Shown here: one piece after another, positions 9,887 to 17,346 of the stretch
How the letters are laid out: each line of letters begins with the position of its first letter
Numbering within the stretch: the stretch's first letter is position 1
NCBI RefSeq assembly: GCF_014192375.1
Contig: NZ_JACHXV010000005.1
Coordinates: 124,001-188,000 of the forward strand
Length of the DNA: 64,000 bases
Reading direction: 5' to 3'
Source of the DNA: Endobacter medicaginis
Lineage (GTDB): Bacteria; Pseudomonadota; Alphaproteobacteria; Acetobacterales; Acetobacteraceae
The notes under the pieces: model-generated
Told to the model about the DNA's origin: nothing
The model's input: only the letters and a program-made list of their open reading frames with translations
The model's database searches: none
Position numbers and translations under genes: made by a program

Positions 9887-10627
9887 TCAGGGCGCGTAGC
9901 TCGCGCCCAGGATGAACTCGCGATTGCCTTCCGGGCCGGTGATCGGGCTCTCGACGATCCCCTTCACCGTCCAGCCCGGCAAGCCACGCCACCACGTCTC
10001 GATGGTGGCGCAGACTGCCGCATGAACGGCCGGATCGCGTACCACGCCCTTCGCGCCGACCTGGCCCGGACCGGCCTCGAACTGCGGTTTGATCAACACC
10101 GCCGCCCAGGCACCCGGCGCACACAGCGCCAGCCCCGCCGGCAGCACCGTCCGCAGCCCGATGAAGCTCGCATCGCACACCAGGCAGCCGATCGGGTCGG
10201 CGATGACCGATGCATCGAGCGTGCGCGCGTTGGTCTTCTCCAGAACCACCACGCGAGGATCCGAGCGCAGCTTCCAGGCGAGCTGCCCATGCCCGACATC
10301 GACCGCATGGACCTTGGCCGCGCCGCGGGCGAGCAGCACATCGGTGAATCCGCCCGTCGAGGCGCCGATATCGAGTCCGATCCGCCCCTCGGGCGACAGG
10401 TCGAATGCCGACAGGGCGTGATCGAGCTTCAGCCCGCCGCGCGACACCCAGGGATGATCCTGACCGCGCAGGGTGAGGGGGGCGTCCTCGGCCAGCAGGT
10501 CGCCCGCCTTGGCGACCCGCTTCTCGCCGGTGAACACCAGTCCGGCCAGGATCAGTGCCTGCGCACGCGCCCGGCTCTCGACCAGACCGCGGGTCACGAG
10601 CATCTGGTCGGCGCGGATCTTGGCCAA
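9887..10627 (-). CDS. tlyA: TlyA family rRNA 2'-O-methyltransferase / putative hemolysin
   Basis: 246 aa. An S4 RNA-binding domain fills about residues 1-60 (MLVTRGLVESRARAQALI) and an FtsJ/RrmJ-type SAM methyltransferase domain follows: WVSRGGLKLDHAL, then LDIGASTGGFTDVLL as the SAM loop near residues 83-97. The family methylates ribosomal RNA ribose in mycobacteria; the hemolysin label is historical. It lies downstream of ispA on the same strand, separated by a 122-bp hairpin repeat. In many alphaproteobacteria dxs lies between ispA and tlyA; here it does not. Confidence 0.92.
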   Translation of the reverse strand: MAKIRADQMLVTRGLVESRARAQALILAGLVFTGEKRVAKAGDLLAEDAPLTLRGQDHPWVSRGGLKLDHALSAFDLSPEGRIGLDIGASTGGFTDVLLARGAAKVHAVDVGHGQLAWKLRSDPRVVVLEKTNARTLDASVIADPIGCLVCDASFIGLRTVLPAGLALCAPGAWAAVLIKPQFEAGPGQVGAKGVVRDPAVHAAVCATIETWWRGLPGWTVKGIVESPITGPEGNREFILGASYAP

Positions 10628-10629
10628 TT

Positions 10630-10749
10630 ACTCTTCTTGTTCTGAAAAAAAGAACACAACAAGACTTCTACCCAAAGAAGGATGCGCGCACCCGCACGCA
10701 TTCGTCCAGCGGATCGAAGTTTCTTGGTTCTTTTTTTCAACAAGGAACA
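10630..10749. repeat. AT-rich hairpin repeat (family 2, copy A)
   Basis: This fills the entire ispA-tlyA gap. The left half CTTCTTGTTCTGAAAAAAAG and the right half with TTCTTGGTTC ... AAGGAAC resemble the copy at 39861-39931 (same order: TTCTTxTTCTGAA...GAA, AAGAC, AAGTT, CTTGGTTCTTT, GAAC). Both halves can form hairpins, less perfect than in the other copies, and a 45-bp GC-rich stretch separates them. The ispA stop codon abuts its right edge. Confidence 0.7.
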
Positions 10750-11667
10750 TCAGCTCTTGCGCTCGACCATATGCACGGCCAGCGCCCGCAGCGCATCCGC
10801 CTCCGGCCCGAAGCTGCCCAGATGCGCGACCGCGGCCTGCGCCAGCCGCAGCGCCTCGGCACGCGCGCCGTCGATGCCGAGCAGGCTGACGAAGGTGGAC
10901 TTGCCGGCGGCGAGGTCCTTGCCGGCGGTCTTGCCCAGCACCTCGGCCGGGGCGGTCGCGTCCAGCACGTCGTCGGCCACCTGGAAGGCGGTGCCGATGT
11001 CGCGGCCATAGGCGAGCAGGCTGTCGCGTACCGCGACCGGCGCATCGGCGAGGATGGCGCCGGCCTCGGCGGAGAAACGGATCAGCGCGCCGGTCTTGAG
11101 CGCATGCAGGCGTCGCACCTGGTCGAGATCGAAGCGTGTCTTCTCGCCCTCCATGTCGATCATCTGCCCGCCAACCATGCCGTCCGCGCCCGAAGCGAGG
11201 GCAAAGGCGGTGATCAGCCGGCAGCGGACCGCCGCATCCTCCGCGGTGGCGGCATCGGCCAGCACCTCGAAGGCGCGGGTCTGCAAGGCGTCGCCGGCGA
11301 GGATCGCGGTGGCCTCGTCGAAACGGCGGTGACAACTCGGCTGGCCGCGGCGCAGGTCGTCGTCGTCCATTGCCGGCAGGTCGTCATGCACCAGCGAGTA
11401 GGCGTGCAGCATCTCGACCGAGGCCGCCGCCCGCAGCGCACCCGAGCGGGGCGCGCCGCACAGCGCCGCGCCCTCGACGATCAGGAAGCCGCGCAGACGC
11501 TTGCCCCCGCCGAGGGCCGCGTAGCGCATCGCCTCCACCACGCGCCTCTCAGGGCCGGCCGGCAGCGGCAGCAGGGCCGCGAGCACCGTCTCGATCTCGC
11601 GCGCGGTCTGTGACAGTCGCGCACCCAGCTCGAGGCGCGCACCAGGTTCGGCCAGGGTCTGATTCAT
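10750..11667 (-). CDS. ispA: Polyprenyl synthase, farnesyl diphosphate synthase type
   Basis: 305 aa trans-isoprenyl diphosphate synthase. It condenses IPP with DMAPP and GPP to give farnesyl diphosphate, the precursor of squalene, hopanoids, undecaprenol and quinone tails. The first Asp-rich motif DDLPAMDDDD is at residues 95-104 and the second, VADDVLD, near 230. GGGKRLRG around residue 53 binds the diphosphate. The ATG at 11667 overlaps the xseB stop by 4 nt, the usual alphaproteobacterial xseB-ispA pairing. Product chain length is inferred from family and context. Confidence 0.93.
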   Translation of the reverse strand: MNQTLAEPGARLELGARLSQTAREIETVLAALLPLPAGPERRVVEAMRYAALGGGKRLRGFLIVEGAALCGAPRSGALRAAASVEMLHAYSLVHDDLPAMDDDDLRRGQPSCHRRFDEATAILAGDALQTRAFEVLADAATAEDAAVRCRLITAFALASGADGMVGGQMIDMEGEKTRFDLDQVRRLHALKTGALIRFSAEAGAILADAPVAVRDSLLAYGRDIGTAFQVADDVLDATAPAEVLGKTAGKDLAAGKSTFVSLLGIDGARAEALRLAQAAVAHLGSFGPEADALRALAVHMVERKS

Positions 11668-11942
11668 CGTGCGCCTCCCTGCGCGCCGAACGCGGCCTGT
11701 CCACCGGGCTCGTCGTGGAGGCTGACCGAACCGTCCTGGGCGACCACGATGGCCGCCATCCGCGTCTCCGCCTCGGCGAGCTTCGTCTCGCAATGCCTGC
11801 GCAGGGCCGCGCCGCGCTCATAGGCGGTGATCGCGTCGTCGAGCTTCTGCTGGCCGCCCTCCAGACCCCGCACGATGCGCTCGAGCTCGGCAAGCGCGTC
11901 CTCGAAGGACAGGCGGGCGATATCGGCGTGCGGCTCGGGCAT
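11664..11942 (-). CDS. xseB: Exodeoxyribonuclease VII small subunit
   Basis: 92 aa. The conserved core SFEDALAELERIVRGLEGGQ followed by LDDAITAYERGAALRRHCETKL is diagnostic for XseB, which forms long helical stalks with XseA in the single-strand exonuclease. The C-terminal 25 residues (GSVSLHDEPGGQAAFG...) are a non-conserved tail. ATG at 11942 has a GGAG upstream. It overlaps ispA by 4 nt, so the two are probably translated together. xseA is not in the window. Confidence 0.95.
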   Translation of the reverse strand: MPEPHADIARLSFEDALAELERIVRGLEGGQQKLDDAITAYERGAALRRHCETKLAEAETRMAAIVVAQDGSVSLHDEPGGQAAFGAQGGAR

Positions 11943-12011
11943 CGGTAGAGAACTCCAGACAGTCAGCAGCCCGGGGCATAGACCCTGGGCCGGGCGTTGC
12001 CAAATCCTCGC

Positions 12012-12263
12012 TCAGTCCTCGCGGCGACGGATGACGAAGGTAAAGACGCCCGCTTCCTCGCCGACCGAGATCAGCCGGTGGCCGGTCTCGCGACAGAAGG
12101 CGGTGAAATCGCCCGGGGCGGCGCGGTCGGTCGCCAGCACGCGCAGCCGCGCGCCGGGACCGAGCTCGCGCAGGCGGCGGTTGGCCTTGAGCACCGGCAG
12201 CGGGCAGGCGAGGCCGCGCAGGTCGAGGATCGTGTCGGCAATCGGGAGGGCGGGCGTGGTCAT
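12012..12263 (-). CDS. TusA-like sulfurtransferase / SirA family protein
   Basis: 83 aa. The family hallmark LDLRGLACPLPVLKANRRL holds the CPxP motif with the active cysteine at residue 20. TusA proteins carry sulfur as a persulfide for tRNA thiolation, molybdopterin or other sulfur chemistry; which role applies here is unknown. It is probably first in a minus-strand run with xseB (69 bp away) and diverges from the ROK kinase gene with 103 bp between starts. Confidence 0.88.
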   Translation of the reverse strand: MTTPALPIADTILDLRGLACPLPVLKANRRLRELGPGARLRVLATDRAAPGDFTAFCRETGHRLISVGEEAGVFTFVIRRRED

Positions 12264-12366
12264 GACGGCGCACGATCCGGCAATTTCCCCGCCGCGTCCA
12301 TTGCTCTAGTCTCGGCGCAGCTAGAGACGCCACCGGGCCAGGGGCGAAGAGGGAGTACGAGACAGG

Positions 12367-13341
12367 ATGGCGCGCAGCAGCAGCGATGTCGATTTCCGCG
12401 CGGGGATCGATTTCGGCGGGACCAAGATCGAGATCGCCGCCCTGGGCCGCGACGGCACCACGCTGATGCGCCGGCGGGTGCCCAACCCGGGCTCCTACGA
12501 GGCGGCGATCGTGGCGATCGTCGGCCTCGTCGAGGGTGCGGAGGCGGAGATCGGCGGCCGCGCCTCGGTCGGCATCGGCATTCCCGGCGCGATCAGCCCC
12601 GATAGCGGGCTGGTGAAGAACGCCAACTCCACCTGGCTCAACGGCAAGCCGTTCGGGCATGACCTCTCCGAGGCGCTGGCGCGCGAGGTGCGGGTCGAGA
12701 ACGATGCCAACTGCTTCGCGCTGTCAGAGGCGGTGGACGGTGCGGGTGCGGGTTACCGCACCGTGTTCGGCATCATCCTGGGCACCGGCATGGGCGGCGG
12801 AATCATCGTCGATCGTCGGCCGCTGAGCGGTCCGCACCATATCTGCGGCGAATGGGGTCATGTGCCGCTGCCCTGGCCGAACGAGGCCGACATGCCGTTC
12901 CCGAAATGCTTCTGCGGCAATTCCGGCTGCATGGAGCGCTATCTGTGCGGCTCGGCGCTGGCCGAGGATTGCGACGGGCCGGGCCATCGCGATGCCAAGG
13001 AGATCCCCGCCCGTGCCGAGGCCGGCGACGAGCGCGCCATCGCCGCACTCACCCGCCATGCCGACCGTCTGGCGCGCGGCATCGCCATGCTGGTCAACAT
13101 TCTCGATCCCGATGCGATCGTCATCGGCGGCGGGCTGTCGAACATGAGCCATCTCTATGCGCAGGTGCCGGAACTGGTCGCCCGCAACGTCATCAGTCCG
13201 CGCTTCACCACCCCGATCCTGCGCAACCTGCACGGCGACAGCTCCGGCGTGCGCGGCGCGGCGTGGCTGTGGGGGGCGGACGGACCGAAGGCGGGGGCCT
13301 CCGAGCCGGTCGGCACCGTCTCTGCGCCGAAGACCGTCTGA
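12367..13341 (+). CDS. ROK family sugar kinase (fructokinase / N-acetylglucosamine kinase type)
   Basis: 324 aa. Motifs in order: phosphate-1 loop GIDFGGTKIEIA (about residue 16), VENDANCFA (about 113) with the catalytic Asp region, GTGMGGGII, CGEWGHVPLP, and the zinc-binding CFCGNSGCMERYLCG (about 181-195), then GGGLSN at the adenosine site. ROK kinases phosphorylate free hexoses with ATP in the cytoplasm. The zinc motif spacing fits the Mak/NagK branch, so fructose or GlcNAc are the likely substrates, but this is inference. The downstream polymerase gene overlaps or abuts its end. Confidence 0.9.
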   Translation: MARSSSDVDFRAGIDFGGTKIEIAALGRDGTTLMRRRVPNPGSYEAAIVAIVGLVEGAEAEIGGRASVGIGIPGAISPDSGLVKNANSTWLNGKPFGHDLSEALAREVRVENDANCFALSEAVDGAGAGYRTVFGIILGTGMGGGIIVDRRPLSGPHHICGEWGHVPLPWPNEADMPFPKCFCGNSGCMERYLCGSALAEDCDGPGHRDAKEIPARAEAGDERAIAALTRHADRLARGIAMLVNILDPDAIVIGGGLSNMSHLYAQVPELVARNVISPRFTTPILRNLHGDSSGVRGAAWLWGADGPKAGASEPVGTVSAPKTV

Positions 13342-14687
13342 CGCAGGCCCCTCGCATCGGGCCGCCGCCCGGGCCGGTCACGGTCCTCTGCCGGGCCTGC
13401 TTTCACTTCTGGCGGGAGCAGCAGGGTGCGCCCGTGCGCTGCCCGCGCTGCGGCCGGTCCCGGCTGGTCGCACATCCCGAGCTCGACCGGCTGGCGGTCG
13501 CGCATGTCGATTGCGACGCCTTCTACTGCAGTGTCGAGAAGCGCGACCGCCCGGAGCTGGCCGACCGGCCGGTGATCGTCGGCGGCGGCAGTCGCGGCGT
13601 GGTGAGCTCGGCCTGCTACATCGCGCGCATGCGCGGTGTGCGCAGTGCGATGCCGATGTTCACCGCGCTCGCCGCCTGTCCCGATGCGGTGGTGATTCGG
13701 CCTGATTTCGCCAGTTATGCCCGAGTCGCGCGCTCCTTGCGCGCGATGATGGAGGCGCTGACTCCGCTGGTGCAGCCGCTGTCGATCGACGAGGCGGTGC
13801 TCGATCTTTCTGGAACCGAGGCGCTGCATCGCGCACCCCCGGCGGTGATGCTGGCCCGTCTCGCCGCCCGCGTCGAGGCGGAGGAGCGAATCACGGTCTC
13901 GATCGGGCTGAGCTCGAACCGCCTGCTTGCCAAGCTCGCCGCCGGGATCGACAAGCCGCGCGGTTTCGCCGTGCTGGGCAGCGAGGCGCCGCACTGGCTG
14001 GCCGCGCGCGGCGTGCGCACCCTGCCGGGCATCGGCCCGGCCCAGGAACGTGCGCTCGTGGCGCGCGGCTTCACCACGCTCGGCCAACTCCAGGCGCTGG
14101 GCCCGCGCGAGGCACAGTCGCGTCTGGGCCCCGACGGCCCGGCGCTGGTGCTGCGGGCGCGCGGGATCGACACCAGGCGCATCGATCCCGCGCGGGAGAC
14201 GAAATCGGTCAGTGCCGAGACCACCTTCGATCGCGATCTGCGCACGCTGCCGGCACTGGAGGCGGAGTTGTGGCGGCTGTGCGAGCGTCTCGGTGCGAGG
14301 CTGCGTGACAAGGATCTCGCCGCGGGCGGCGTGGTGCTCAAGCTCAAGACCGCCGCCTTCCGTAGCCGCACCCGCACGCAGCGCCTGCATGCGCCGACCC
14401 GCCTGCCCGACACATTGTTCGCCACCGCCCGCAAACTGCTCGCCCGCGAGATCGACGGCACCGAATTCCGCCTGATCGGCATCGGTGCGGCGCCGATCCG
14501 GCCGGGCGCGGAAGCCGATCGCGCCGACCTGTCCGACCCGGCGCTGCCGCGTCGCGTGGCGACCCAACAGGCGATCGACGCACTGCGCCTGCGTTTCGGC
14601 GCGGCGGCGGTGGGGCGCGGACGTGGGCTGGGGGATACGGGCACGGGGGGCGCACGCACCGGGGATGTCAAGACCGAGCCAAGGTAA
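13269..14687 (+). CDS. dinB: DNA polymerase IV with N-terminal zinc ribbon
   Basis: Y-family translesion polymerase. The palm has VDCDAFYCSVEKRD and the catalytic LSIDEAVLD; helix-hairpin-helix TLPGIGPAQERAL and a little-finger domain follow. Before the palm there is a C-x2-C...C-x2-C ribbon (CRAC, about 15 residues, CPRC). The start is uncertain: the recognisable protein begins near 13375, yet the only usual start codons in frame are GTGs at 13263 and 13269, inside the ROK gene; a CTG lies at 13338 over the ROK stop. Overlap or a rare start codon would couple the two genes. The C terminus is low-complexity Gly/Arg/Thr. Confidence 0.88.
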   Translation: MGGGRTEGGGLRAGRHRLCAEDRLTQAPRIGPPPGPVTVLCRACFHFWREQQGAPVRCPRCGRSRLVAHPELDRLAVAHVDCDAFYCSVEKRDRPELADRPVIVGGGSRGVVSSACYIARMRGVRSAMPMFTALAACPDAVVIRPDFASYARVARSLRAMMEALTPLVQPLSIDEAVLDLSGTEALHRAPPAVMLARLAARVEAEERITVSIGLSSNRLLAKLAAGIDKPRGFAVLGSEAPHWLAARGVRTLPGIGPAQERALVARGFTTLGQLQALGPREAQSRLGPDGPALVLRARGIDTRRIDPARETKSVSAETTFDRDLRTLPALEAELWRLCERLGARLRDKDLAAGGVVLKLKTAAFRSRTRTQRLHAPTRLPDTLFATARKLLAREIDGTEFRLIGIGAAPIRPGAEADRADLSDPALPRRVATQQAIDALRLRFGAAAVGRGRGLGDTGTGGARTGDVKTEPR

Positions 14688-14715
14688 CACCACGACATTC
14701 ACAGGTTTGACATTT

Positions 14716-14771
14716 GTTGCCCTGCAAAAAAACCGCCAATTTCGCGCCAGTGAATTGACGTTTAGGGCAAC
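14716..14771. promoter_or_regulatory. Inverted repeat upstream of the YceI gene
   Basis: GTTGCCCT (14716-14723) and AGGGCAAC (14764-14771) are perfect 8-bp arms 40 nt apart, each next to a TTGAC motif (14707-14711 and 14755-14759). This lies in the only AT-richer stretch between dinB and the YceI gene and could be an operator or a weak stem. No protein partner is indicated. Confidence 0.3.
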
Positions 14772-14811
14772 CTGCGGAACACCTTGTCTGAAGTATTGAC
14801 TGATTTCACGG

Positions 14812-15396
14812 ATGGGCCTCATGACACGGACCTCGACGTTTGCCCGCTTCCTCTCGGCCAGCCTGCTTGCCCCGACGCTGCTCGCTGTCCCGGCCCTGGC
14901 CGCGCCGATCACCTTTCCCCTCGATCCCGGCCATTCGCAGGTCAAGCTGACCGGCTACGGCGTCGGCTTCATCCCCAACAGCGGCGCCTTCCACGACTAC
15001 AAGGGCACGCTGACCATCGACCCGGACAATATCAATTTCTGCAAGGTCAACCTGGTGATGCAGGTCAAGAGCCTTGACATGGGCATGGTGACCAGCACCG
15101 TGCTGGCCAAGGACTTCATGGACCCCGACACCTACCCGACCAGCTCTTTCACCGGCGCGTGCAAGCCCGGCGCCGATGGCCCGGTGCTGGCCGGCGACCT
15201 CACCGTGCACGGCCAGACGCATCCGTTCGAGCTGCAGGTCACGTTCAAGGACCATGTGCTGACCAATTCCGGCACGTTCAAGCGGTCGGAATGGGGCATT
15301 ACCGGCCATCAGGGCATGATCGGCAACGCGACCAAGGTGACAGTCATCACCCATCTGCCCGACAGCATCGTCTTCAAGAACGATCCCAATAACTGA
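14812..15396 (+). CDS. YceI family periplasmic lipid-binding protein
   Basis: 194 aa. A signal peptide (hydrophobic LSASLLAPTLLAVPALA) should be cleaved after ALA near residue 30. The rest is the YceI beta-barrel: FPLDPGHSQVKLTGYGVGF, a long strand series, then LTVHGQTHPFELQV and the closing SEWGITG. Structural work on this family shows an isoprenoid or fatty acid in the barrel. Start could be the ATG at 14812 or at 14821; both keep the signal. Its last 23 bp overlap the convergent hypothetical gene. Confidence 0.92.
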   Translation: MGLMTRTSTFARFLSASLLAPTLLAVPALAAPITFPLDPGHSQVKLTGYGVGFIPNSGAFHDYKGTLTIDPDNINFCKVNLVMQVKSLDMGMVTSTVLAKDFMDPDTYPTSSFTGACKPGADGPVLAGDLTVHGQTHPFELQVTFKDHVLTNSGTFKRSEWGITGHQGMIGNATKVTVITHLPDSIVFKNDPNN

Positions 15397-15970
15397 TCCG
15401 CGCGGTCGGGTGGGGCGGTCCGGCTGCGTGAGCGGCCGTTGTCGTCCACCCGGCCAGCCCGTGGCCGTGGCGGCTGGTGCGCGCCGCGGTGCCGCCATCC
15501 CCGGCAGAAACGCCGGTCGATGTCGTGGAATCGGTCGTCGTTTCGTCCGGGTCGGCGGTATCGTCGGCGGATGTCTGCTCGTTATCGGCCTGCGAAACGG
15601 TGGAATTCGTCTCGCTGTACGACGCGCTGACTGTGCTCATCATCGCCTGTGTCGCGGCGAACTGAGCCGGGACCACCGTCTTGAGATAGCGGGTCTGCGA
15701 CATGCTGGCGTCGTTGTAGGCGGCCAGGCGCGCATCTTTCGACGCGCCGGGGTCGCTGATGATCGCGGTGTCTGTCGCAAGCCTGGCCGAAAGCTGCTGA
15801 TAGGCCGTCTGTGCGGCATCAGACAGCGTGACTGTATCGACGCTGGTGCTGGCATGGAGCGATCGTTGGCGATCGCGGGTCGCCTGCGCTGAAGATGAAC
15901 CAACCGGCGCGGCCACGCCGCCGCCGGATGGCGCGTTCGCCCCGACAGGCATTGCGGCCATGATGGTCAC
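15374..15970 (-). CDS. Hypothetical Ser/Thr/Ala-rich protein
   Basis: 198 aa from a GTG at 15970 with ACGGAG seven bases upstream. N-terminal 30 residues are Ala/Gly/Pro-rich with no signal peptide; the middle (about 40-115) is helical with VDTVTLSDAAQTAYQQLSA and ARLAAYNDASMSQTRYLKT; residues 115-165 are a Ser/Thr/Asp tract (TADPDETTTDSTTSTG); the end is His/Pro/Gly-rich. The DTVTLSDAAQ phrase recalls proteins exported by the flagellar system, but this is only a resemblance. No family recognised. Codon use looks coding; the opposite strand lacks a credible alternative. Confidence 0.6.
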   Translation of the reverse strand: MTIMAAMPVGANAPSGGGVAAPVGSSSAQATRDRQRSLHASTSVDTVTLSDAAQTAYQQLSARLATDTAIISDPGASKDARLAAYNDASMSQTRYLKTVVPAQFAATQAMMSTVSASYSETNSTVSQADNEQTSADDTADPDETTTDSTTSTGVSAGDGGTAARTSRHGHGLAGWTTTAAHAAGPPHPTARISYWDRS

Positions 15971-16017
15971 CGGCGTGCTCCGTTCCGATCTCCGCCACGA
16001 TCCTGACGGAGAATTAG

Positions 16018-17346
16018 TTAATGCGAGGTTAACGCGGCGTCGGTGAGCGCGGGGTCGAACACGCGCGTCTCGCCCTGGCTGGGCTCGGGGCGGATGCCGA
16101 GCAGGGCCGCCAGCAGCGCATAGACATCCACGTTGGGGAATTCCGGCAGCACCGAGGCGGGGCGGAAATCCGGCCCGTGTGCCAAGAACAGTGCTGCCAT
16201 CTCCGGGTCGGCGATGTCATAGCCATGCGCGCCGCCATCGCTGTCTTCCAGCTGGCTCGGACGCTCAGCGATCACCCAGCCCGATCCGGCGAGGCAGAAG
16301 AACGGCAGCACGCGCGGATTGCTCCCGAAATCGAGTCGCTTCGGGATGTCCTGCCGTCGCCAGCACTGCATGTGCGCGTGCGGCGCGAGCAGGATGCGCG
16401 CCACCTTCGCCTCGCGCCCCTCGCGCGGGCGGATATCGGCGATCGGCCCGTCGGTGAGGATGTCGGCGCTCGAACTTCCCAGCATCTGGTCCAGCCGGAT
16501 CACCTGACCCCGCGGGACCGCCTCCATGCCGTGATCCGACACCACGACGATATCGATCCTGTCGAGCAGGCCACGCGCCCGCAGCCCTTCGACCAGCCGG
16601 CCGAGGGCCGCGTCCACGCGCCGGATCGCATCGTTCACTCCGCTGCTGTCCGGCCCGTCGCGGTGGCCGGCGGAATCGACGCCTTCGAAATACAGCGCCA
16701 GCAACCCCGGCCGCGTGCCGTCATCCGGCGCATCGAGCCAGTGCAGCACCGTATCCACACGAGTCGCATAGGCTGCATGGCCGTCATATTCACTGCTCGC
16801 CGCCGGCAGGATGCCGTGATTGGGCGTCGTCGAGCCTGGCCAGAACTCGATGGCACTGCGCACGCCCTGCCGTGCCGCGGTGACCCAGATCGGTGTCGCC
16901 TCCTGCCACCAGAACGGCTCGTGCACCGCCCGCGCATCGTCGATCTCGAAGCGATGCGACGGATCGGCGGGGTCTTCCATCCGGTTGGAGATCACCCCGT
17001 GATGATCTGGATCGAGTCCGGTGACCAGCGTGGTGTGGTTGGGAAATGTGATCGACGGAAACGCCGGCCGCATCGCCACCGCCCGCGCGCCTCCCGCCGC
17101 CAGCGCCGACAGGGTCGGTGTCAGCCCGCGATCGAGATAGTCGGCCCGGAACCCGTCGATCGACACCAGCAGCACCGTGCGCCTCGGCGGATGGTCGCCG
17201 GGGCCGCGTGCGGCCAGTTCGTTGGTCGCGCATCCTGCCAGCAGCAGCGCCAGGGTGGCGAGCAGCCCGGCGCGTTGCCGCCGGTGCGGCTTTGCATCCC
17301 TCCTCCGGTGGGCCAGAGTGCCTGGCGCAAGCAAGGATCCCGGCAT
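16018..17346 (-). CDS. Ectonucleotide pyrophosphatase/phosphodiesterase-like lipoprotein
   Basis: 442 aa alkaline-phosphatase superfamily protein, NPP branch. A lipobox LLAGC puts the lipidated Cys at residue 39. Metal and nucleophile motifs are present: VSIDGFRADY (Asp ligand), PSITFPNHTTLVTG (Thr nucleophile), GVDSAGHRDGPDS, VVVSDHGM, and GAHGYD near the end. It should hydrolyse phosphodiester or pyrophosphate bonds on the periplasmic side. The ATG at 17346 has AGGAGA upstream; that ATG and the start of the divergent peroxidase gene share one CATG, so each ribosome-binding site lies inside the other gene. Confidence 0.88.
   Translation of the reverse strand: MPGSLLAPGTLAHRRRDAKPHRRQRAGLLATLALLLAGCATNELAARGPGDHPPRRTVLLVSIDGFRADYLDRGLTPTLSALAAGGARAVAMRPAFPSITFPNHTTLVTGLDPDHHGVISNRMEDPADPSHRFEIDDARAVHEPFWWQEATPIWVTAARQGVRSAIEFWPGSTTPNHGILPAASSEYDGHAAYATRVDTVLHWLDAPDDGTRPGLLALYFEGVDSAGHRDGPDSSGVNDAIRRVDAALGRLVEGLRARGLLDRIDIVVVSDHGMEAVPRGQVIRLDQMLGSSSADILTDGPIADIRPREGREAKVARILLAPHAHMQCWRRQDIPKRLDFGSNPRVLPFFCLAGSGWVIAERPSQLEDSDGGAHGYDIADPEMAALFLAHGPDFRPASVLPEFPNVDVYALLAALLGIRPEPSQGETRVFDPALTDAALTSH

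Noticed and set aside
13155-14945. 596-codon minus-strand frame opposite dinB
   Set aside because: Arg/Gln/Ala-biased composition and no domain; dinB motifs are intact on the plus strand.
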